A DNA stretch of 60,000 nt. Source: Adiantum capillus-veneris (lineage: Eukaryota; Streptophyta; Polypodiopsida; Polypodiales; Pteridaceae). Position 1 is the stretch's first letter. Each line of letters begins with the position of its first letter. The translations under genes and the position numbers were made by a program. The notes under the pieces are model-generated. The model saw only the letters and a program-made list of their open reading frames with translations, made no database searches and had not been told where the DNA came from. Below are positions 53,981 through 60,000 of this stretch, piece by piece. The stretch lies in NCBI GenBank assembly GCA_014529385.2, contig CM043971.1:96029882-96089881 (forward strand), written 5' to 3'.

Positions 53981-55207
53981 GGACTCGCGGCCTGTGGGAC
54001 ACACGAGGAGATTCATGTCACGGTTTGGAATTGCAATGGAGACCTATGGACACACCCAGAGAGACTTGAGGAGGTGATGAGAGGTCGAGACATCATTCTA
54101 CTTACAGAGACACACGAGAGCCCAGAGAGAGGGTTACCACGGATACATGGATTCCAGTGGGAGTCTCTACATCGGGGATGTATGCGCCAGCACACCACTC
54201 GCGGCTCAGGAGGAGTGGCCATACTCTTTAGACAAGGGCTTCACAGCAGACTACAGATTGTTGCCCGGGACCCACAGGCCCGCTACATGTGGATTCGCCT
54301 CGAGCTCTCACGAGACAGGATCGTCTACATTGCCCTTTGCTACTTTGCTCCCACAGGCTCCAGATTCGCCCCTATTGAGCAGGAGTCACCGTACGCATGC
54401 CTCACGGAGGAGATTATGGAGTACTCCACACTGGGTGAAGTCTTCCTTATGGGAGACTTCAATGCTCGTACGCGCAGTGAGCAGTGTGAGGCATATGACC
54501 ACGAGGACCCAGAGGCACTACACACTCTAGATGAGGAGGCTACTATGAGAGATACAGCAGACAGAGCTCCAGTCACAGCCTACGGACGACATCTACTTTG
54601 ACTTGGCTCCCAGCACCGTCTCGTTATTTATAACGGGATGGTCCAGTGGCCCACCTCAGGGGGCCTGACTTGTATGCCACATGGAGTTACAGAGGGAGGG
54701 GGGAGTACAGTTGACTATATTCTGGGACCCAGGGAGGCTACACACCTTATCACATCCTTCACCATTCCACCCATACCCATCGGAGCCGACCACACATACA
54801 TCTCTTTCTCCATCACCGGAGATACCATCCCACACAGCTCCACAGCACACACTCCACACACCACCATCCATTTCACACATGAGCTAGCCTCTCTTTACTC
54901 GGCCGAGGTCGAGCATGGCCTATGCCTCCTCCACCCATCCACACCACTCTCAGTTCTCACATCACATATCTCTTCCGTTCTCCACACTTCAGCTATTAGC
55001 TCTTTTCCACACACCACTCACACAGGACGCACTCCCCCCCCCGGAACTATGCCTCAGAACCGCTGGTATGATGATGAGTGCAGAGAGCTATACCGACGCC
55101 TCCGTGCACGGCGAGCCTTAGGAGAGATCACAGAGAGAGGCCAGACGGCATATGAAGACGCTGACACGCCAAAAGCGGCGAGCATTCGAAGAGGCACAGG
55201 AGCTTGA
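53981..55207 (+). pseudogene. APE-type endonuclease domain of LINE Z ORF2
   Basis: From the codon after ORF1's TAG the frame reads IHVTVWNCNGDLW (catalytic Asn), DIILLTETHESPERGLPR (Glu), GSGGVAILFRQGL, VFLMGDFNARTRSEQ (Asp, Asn), STVDYILG (Asp) and IGADHTYISFSIT (His). All motifs of an apurinic-like nicking endonuclease are present. A TGA at 54599-54601 interrupts it in phase. No ATG precedes the first catalytic motif; the first in-frame ATG is 54074. After 55150 a frameshift, and probably a second, connects to the RT frame. Confidence 0.88.
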
Positions 55208-55320
55208 GCTATACCGCCTATTCATGAGCATGGATAGCGCGACGGCATGGCGCACCACGTCCGACTACAGCTATTGAGGATCCACAGATATGGCATGATT
55301 ATGCAGAGCGACTTTATGAG

Positions 55321-57348
55321 GTGCCAGGGCAGCCTCCTATCCCACAACCACACGAGCCACGCCCCACGTGCTCCTCCTTTACAGCAGAGATGGTAGAGAG
55401 GGCCATACGCCGCATGCAGCACAGACGATCAGCTGACCATACTGGATTACAGAGTGAGCACATCATTTATGCAGCCTCCACTATAGCCCCGTTGATTGCA
55501 CATGTCTTCAACCGGGCTATAGGGGAGGGCTTCCCAGAGGAGTGGACACAGCACACCATAGTGCCTATCCACAAATCTGGCGACACCCTGGACCCAGGGA
55601 ACTACAGGACTATCATGATTGGCCACACGATGGCCAAGCTATATGGAGCAGTACTTGAGGCACAGCTCAGCTGCTACGCAGAGACCGAGGGTTTACGAGC
55701 TCCAGGCCAGGCCGGTTTCAGACGAGCTTTCTCCACCACTGATCACATCTTCGTTCTGCGCTGCCTCATTGATGGGGCAAAGGCGCGGAAGAAGAGGCTT
55801 TACTGCTGCTTTGTGGATTTCCGCAAGGCCTTTGACACAGTCCCACGCGAGAGACTCTTCCAGCGCCTTCACAGCATTGGGGTACCAACAGAGATGATTT
55901 GGGCCATATATGCTCTCTACGAGAGGGTGACGGGTCGAGTTCGTTGCCCAAGCGGTTTTTCAGAGACCATTGCTAGCACCATTGGTGTTAAGCAAGGATG
56001 CCCACTCTCCCCGACACTCTTTGGGCTCTACATCGACGAGATCTCCGACTACATACTGCGAGCAGGAGGAGAGGGGAGCGACTTGGCAGGTACTCCGGTC
56101 CACATCATGTTATATGCTGATGATATTGTGTTGATTTCACAGTCACCCGAGGGCTTGCAACGCCATCTTGAGGCCTTGGACGAATTCAGCACACAAAGGG
56201 GGTTGACTGTGAACCTTGACAAAACCAAGGTTATGATCTTTCACACATCCAGTGCAGTGAGGAGCGATGCCACCTTCACAGCAGCAGGAGGACAGGTTGA
56301 TGTAGTCACCTCCTATGTCTACCTTGGCATCACATTCACCAGCCTACCAGGACCCTTCACTATGAGGCAGGCTGCTGCTGACAGGCTCACCCGAGGATAT
56401 GCAGCTCCGACCATGCTAGAGCGGAGATGCCACCAGGCACACTTTCAGGAGCCCCGCACGAAGGGGTGGCTTTTCGACACCTTAGTCACCCCGGCCTTGA
56501 TGTACTCGGCGGCAGTATGGGCACCAGGATTGACAGCTGACCAGTGGACACAGCTTGAGAGGCCACAGGTATGTATGATCTCACGCTTGCTCCGCAGCAA
56601 GAAGACAGTGCCACATGACATTATTAGAGTCGAGCTCGCCACACCACCTATGGTTGTAGAGGCACTATTCCAGACAGTCTGCTTCTTCCAGAGGATGAGA
56701 GAGCTACCTCCTGACAGACTTACTCGTAGAGCATTTGAGGCAGCTATACAGCTATCAGAGAGTGGGCATGAGAGAGCATGGTACTCACAGGTCAGAGCAT
56801 GGTTTGAGGGACACGGTCTTGACATGGAGAGCCTACCACCATTCCAGTACGACCCCCACTCACCATATGTTCACCTCTCTCGCAGTGAGAGGAACTTGGT
56901 ATTGAGACAGGATCTGTGGCAGCTATACACTAGGAGAGTCTGGGAGTCACCTGGCTTGGGGACGAGGATGTCAGAATACAGAGACCAGTTTCTCACCATA
57001 TTGTCTGGGGGGTTCATACAGAGACCACGCTATATGGACACATACATGCCACATAGCTCACGGGTGGTGATTGGTCAGCTGAGAGTGGCTTCACACAGGT
57101 TAGAGATTGAGATCGGGAGACATACTGGTGTTCCCAGGGAGGAGCGAGTCTGCAGAGCCTGCACAGAGGAGGTGGAGAGTGAGGAGCACTCTGTATGTAG
57201 ATGTAGAGCATACACTGAGATCAGAGGCAGGTATGAGGCCTTATTCAGAGGACAGCCCACTCTCCGAGAGATCATGGACTCTCGAGATCAGAGACAGCTC
57301 GGACGTTTCTTACTAGAGATACAGAGCCATCGGGACACACTACTATAG
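55321..57348 (+). CDS. Reverse transcriptase and C-terminal zinc motif of LINE Z ORF2
   Basis: A 675-codon open frame. Motifs are: VPIHKSGDTLDPGNYRTIMI and APGQAGFRRAFSTTDHIFVL (residues about 80-145), motif A CCFVDFRKAFDTVPR (about 163), motif B GVKQGCPLSPTLFGLYI (about 222), motif C YADDIVLIS (about 264), then LTVNLDKTKVMIF and YVYLGITFTSLPG. Near residue 608 is CRACTEEVESEEHSVCRC, a zf-RVT-like cluster. The RT core seems intact. The true ORF2 start lies upstream in another phase. The frame ends in TAG at 57346-57348. Confidence 0.92.
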   Translation: MPGQPPIPQPHEPRPTCSSFTAEMVERAIRRMQHRRSADHTGLQSEHIIYAASTIAPLIAHVFNRAIGEGFPEEWTQHTIVPIHKSGDTLDPGNYRTIMIGHTMAKLYGAVLEAQLSCYAETEGLRAPGQAGFRRAFSTTDHIFVLRCLIDGAKARKKRLYCCFVDFRKAFDTVPRERLFQRLHSIGVPTEMIWAIYALYERVTGRVRCPSGFSETIASTIGVKQGCPLSPTLFGLYIDEISDYILRAGGEGSDLAGTPVHIMLYADDIVLISQSPEGLQRHLEALDEFSTQRGLTVNLDKTKVMIFHTSSAVRSDATFTAAGGQVDVVTSYVYLGITFTSLPGPFTMRQAAADRLTRGYAAPTMLERRCHQAHFQEPRTKGWLFDTLVTPALMYSAAVWAPGLTADQWTQLERPQVCMISRLLRSKKTVPHDIIRVELATPPMVVEALFQTVCFFQRMRELPPDRLTRRAFEAAIQLSESGHERAWYSQVRAWFEGHGLDMESLPPFQYDPHSPYVHLSRSERNLVLRQDLWQLYTRRVWESPGLGTRMSEYRDQFLTILSGGFIQRPRYMDTYMPHSSRVVIGQLRVASHRLEIEIGRHTGVPREERVCRACTEEVESEEHSVCRCRAYTEIRGRYEALFRGQPTLREIMDSRDQRQLGRFLLEIQSHRDTLL

Positions 57349-57477
57349 CCACACACAGCTACACAGACAGAGGGGAGACAGTCGCAGCTCACAGACTTCT
57401 TTCAGAGGATTGCCGCCCCTCCCTCACCAGACACTCAGAGGGGAGTGACTCCCACAGGCGGAGGTGAGCCGAGCTAG
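57349..57477 (+). other. In-frame extension with PIP-box-like motif after the RT stop
   Basis: Beyond TAG (57346-57348) the same frame stays open for 42 codons to TAG at 57475-57477. It reads QTEGRQSQLTDFFQRIAAPP near its start. QSQLTDFF (57379-57402) fits the PCNA-interacting consensus QxxLxxFF exactly. It could be a C-terminal tail lost by a nonsense change or reached by readthrough. A different open frame with Arg-rich sequence runs at 57464-57682 and looks incidental. Confidence 0.55.
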
Positions 57478-57861
57478 ACGACGACCACGAGTCACAGGCT
57501 ACAGGGGCGCGAGCTCCCACCACCGACAAATCGAGGAGATCCGAGCCCGGGAGCGCCGTGCCACTGAGGAGCGAGTGGCTCAGATGAGGGCCGACCCGAC
57601 AGCTTTCATCCGGGTAGCCTTGGCACCAGACCCGCCCATGTACCACATCTTACATCCCCCCATTAGTACAGGATGGAGCTAGATAGCTTGATGCATTCTC
57701 ATGATTGTACTACCTTGAGCATATAGACATGCATATACCCCTAGAGATAGAGCTCCATCCCTCCTCAGATACTCCACTACCTACATTCAGTTCAGTTTTG
57801 TTTCATTTGTCTTTCCGATAGACGGATGACATACACACCATGTACATTTGATTTGTCTCAT

Positions 57862-57877
57862 AGGCCGATTTCGGCCT
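57862..57877 (+). other. 3' hairpin of LINE Z
   Basis: AGGCCGATTTCGGCCT can fold into a 6-7 bp stem with a 2-4 nt loop, about 15 bases before the tail. The Z2 copy has AGGTCACTTTGCCT at the equivalent place (11464-11477), a weaker stem. Short 3' stem-loops are the RT recognition signal in some LINEs; that role is inferred here. Confidence 0.5.
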
Positions 57878-57896
57878 GACATAGACGTTAAAAATC

Positions 57897-58378
<482 letters not shown>

Positions 58379-58391
58379 GGCTCTGATACCA
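58379..58391 (-). other. Primer-binding site of X
   Basis: The reverse strand reads TGGTATCAGAGCC immediately inside the 5' LTR, a perfect initiator tRNA-Met-type site. Confidence 0.9.
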
Positions 58392-58775
58392 TGAAACGAA
58401 CGAGGAGATAGGATCTCCCCGCCACACAGACTGCCTACAGATGCGCGTCGAACGAACCACCCGACCATAGCCACCATCCGACAGCTCCCCCGTGTTGGGG
58501 CCAACGTCCGAGGACGTAGGCGTGCACCTGTAAGACCGAGCGTCCCATACCACCCGGCCTCACCTCCTCGAGGTGACCTCGCGCACTCCTAGCCTCCGGG
58601 CTAACCACTGGCACTCTGCCATTGGGGGTCGATAACTATAAATGAGGCCTTGACCTCCCTTTTATAATAATGGCCGGCCACACTGGCCGGGTTCACACTA
58701 CGTCCGCTCGGACACTGGACGCCCATCCCGACGGCATCTGGGCTAGATCCCCTCTCCTGTGAGTGGGACATAACA
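58392..58775 (-). repeat. 5' LTR of X
   Basis: On the plus strand TGAAACGAACGAGG to GGGACATAACA, 384 bp, pairs with 39495-39883. The GTTGG duplication follows at 58776-58780. A reverse-strand TATTATAAAAGGG is present (58659-58671). Confidence 0.93.
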
Positions 58776-60000
58776 GTTGGCCTCCTGGCCATCTAAGTAC
58801 AAGGCTGAGTCGTCGGCAAACTCAGCGTCTAGCAGCTCATCTCCCCGAATAGGGAGTGCTAAGCCCCGTAGACCAACCTGCTGTGACACCAAAAACCTGC
58901 TCATCGCCTGCGCATAGAACAGAAAGAGGAAGGGGGCAAGAGGACAGCCCTGTCTGACCGAACGTGTGAGCATGAAGCGATCACCTCTACCTTCTGCCAA
59001 AAGCACCTAACTGTGAGCCTGTCTGTCCAAAGCTGACACCCCTCTGATCCAAGCATCTGAGAAGCCCATCCTGCGTAAAGTGCCCTCTAGAAAGTCCCAG
59101 TCAACTCTGTCGTATGCCTTCTCAAAATCGAGAAGAAGAATCACTAGGTCCTCACCACGGAGCCGTGCTAGGGCAGAAGCCTCCCAAAAAGTAAAGATGT
59201 TGTCAAGGATACTGCGTTCCTTGACAAAACCTGTCTGAGTCCCATGTATAAGGCTTTCTAGAAGTGGCTGAATCCTCAAGCTCAGAGCCTTGGAAAGAAT
59301 TTTGTAGGCTGAGTTGAGGATGATGATGGGGCGCCACTGTCGACTCTCATCCAAGGAGCCACCCTCCTTGGGAATGAGGTAAATCAGGCCCTCACTCATG
59401 CTGTCAGGCATCACTCCTGTGTGCAAAATGTACTAAAAAGCACAACAGAGATCTGGGCCGAGCAGGTCCCAGTACTCCAAGAAAAAACTGGGAGTCAACC
59501 CATCCTCACCTGGATAGCTACCACGAGGGAGGGCCCTAAGAGCCGTGTGCAACTCCTCAAGCTGAAGTGGCATCTCAAGCCTCTGACGCATCTCCTCAGT
59601 CACAAGACAAGGCATCTGTGCCCAAACCTGCTCCCTGCATGCATCCTGACGCTCTGACTGGGGCTCTGCAGACAGTAGCTCATGGTAAAAGTCAGTAGCA
59701 ACTGCACGCATATCCTCGTGCTCAGAAGCAATTGACCCGTTGGGCCTCCGCAGCTGACTGACCTTGGCATGCGAATGCCGAGGTCCCACTGCCTCAAAGA
59801 AAGCACCAGTCACTCTGTCTCCCACCTGGGTCCACTGAGATGCCTGTCGGTGGAAAGCAAACTCATGTCGCCTCTCCTCTGTGCTAACAAGCTCCTGTCG
59901 AGCCTGCTGTAGCTGCTCCTCCAGCCAGGGACTGTCTCGATGTTGCTCCTGCATCCTCTGTAACGAAGCAATGCCCCGTCTGAGACGCTGCTCCTCCTCT
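58776..60000 (-). mobile_element. 5' part of L1-type LINE (copy Lb), runs off the window
   Basis: The sequence resumes the LINE interrupted at 39494. It covers the region from upstream of RT to the FADD box. The 5' end with endonuclease and ORF1 would lie beyond 60000. The element continues to the right edge without a break. Confidence 0.88.
58790..59954 (-). pseudogene. Reverse transcriptase of LINE Lb
   Basis: Frames from right to left: EQLQQARQELVSTEERRHEF, SQWTQVGDRVTGAFFEAVGP and LPRGSYPGEDGLTPSFFLEY (59954-59433); GLIYLIPKEGGSLDESRQW, TGFVKERSILDNIFTFWEAS and motif A LLLDFEKAYDRVDWDFLEG (59426-59007); then RSVRQGCPLAPFLFLF (B) and AEFADDSALYLDGQEAN (C). The break at 59007 is a TAG where copy La has CAG (HSQVLLAGG), a single transition. 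The break near 59430 also looks like a single change (YxHILHTG). It is therefore close to an intact RT. The domain is typical of plant L1-type ORF2. Confidence 0.9.

Overview
The window is plant-type repeat DNA with no host gene, tRNA or rRNA that I can support. Everything recognisable is retroelement or endogenous pararetrovirus. tRNA-Met-type primer sites (TGGTATCAGAGC), gypsy elements with chromodomain-like tails, a plant L1-type LINE and Caulimoviridae-like RT, movement-protein and coat-protein remnants point to a large, repeat-rich vascular plant genome. A fern or another non-seed vascular plant is my inference; the sequence does not prove it.

Layout. 1-681: diverged LTR remnant, reverse strand. 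682-3580: 5'-truncated L1-type LINE, reverse. 3583-4012: LTR-like piece. 4092-8408: complete non-autonomous LTR element ('family A', copy A1) with TSD TCATT. 8409-9131: 3' end of another LTR element. 9617-11515: decayed APE-type LINE (family Z) ending in a long AC/AT microsatellite. 11889-12878: endogenous caulimovirid (ECV) RT/RNase H fragment. 12879-about 17636: Ty1-copia, reverse. 17637-19449: family A LTR and leader. 19450-24016: rearranged ECV with protease, RT, movement protein and coat protein. 24017-24445: inverted ECV piece with a promoter-like segment. 24446-36225: family A copy (A3), split by a full autonomous gypsy element B (25684-33085) with the same LTR ends. 36226-37169: ECV RT/RNase H, reverse. 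37170-39494 and 58776-60000: two halves of one L1-type LINE, separated by chromovirus X (39495-58775, TSD GTTGG). X in turn holds the complete gypsy element Y (40188-47509, TSD AACAT) and a LINE of family Z (about 52546-57896).

The nesting gives a relative order: ECV first, then the L1-type LINE, then X, then Y and Z. Separately, ECV came first, then A3, then B. Almost every coding region carries stops or frameshifts. The longest open ones are the ORF1 and RT of LINE Z, the gag of Y, and the RNase H/integrase of X.

The most unusual item is family A. It shares LTR ends, primer site, leader, gag N-terminus, chromodomain-like C-terminus and polypurine tract with autonomous element B. Protease, RT, RNase H and integrase are missing and a different reading frame with no recognisable domain stands in their place. 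LINE Z is also notable: ORF1 and ORF2 are in one frame separated by a single TAG, and a PCNA-binding-like motif lies in frame just past the TAG that ends the RT frame.
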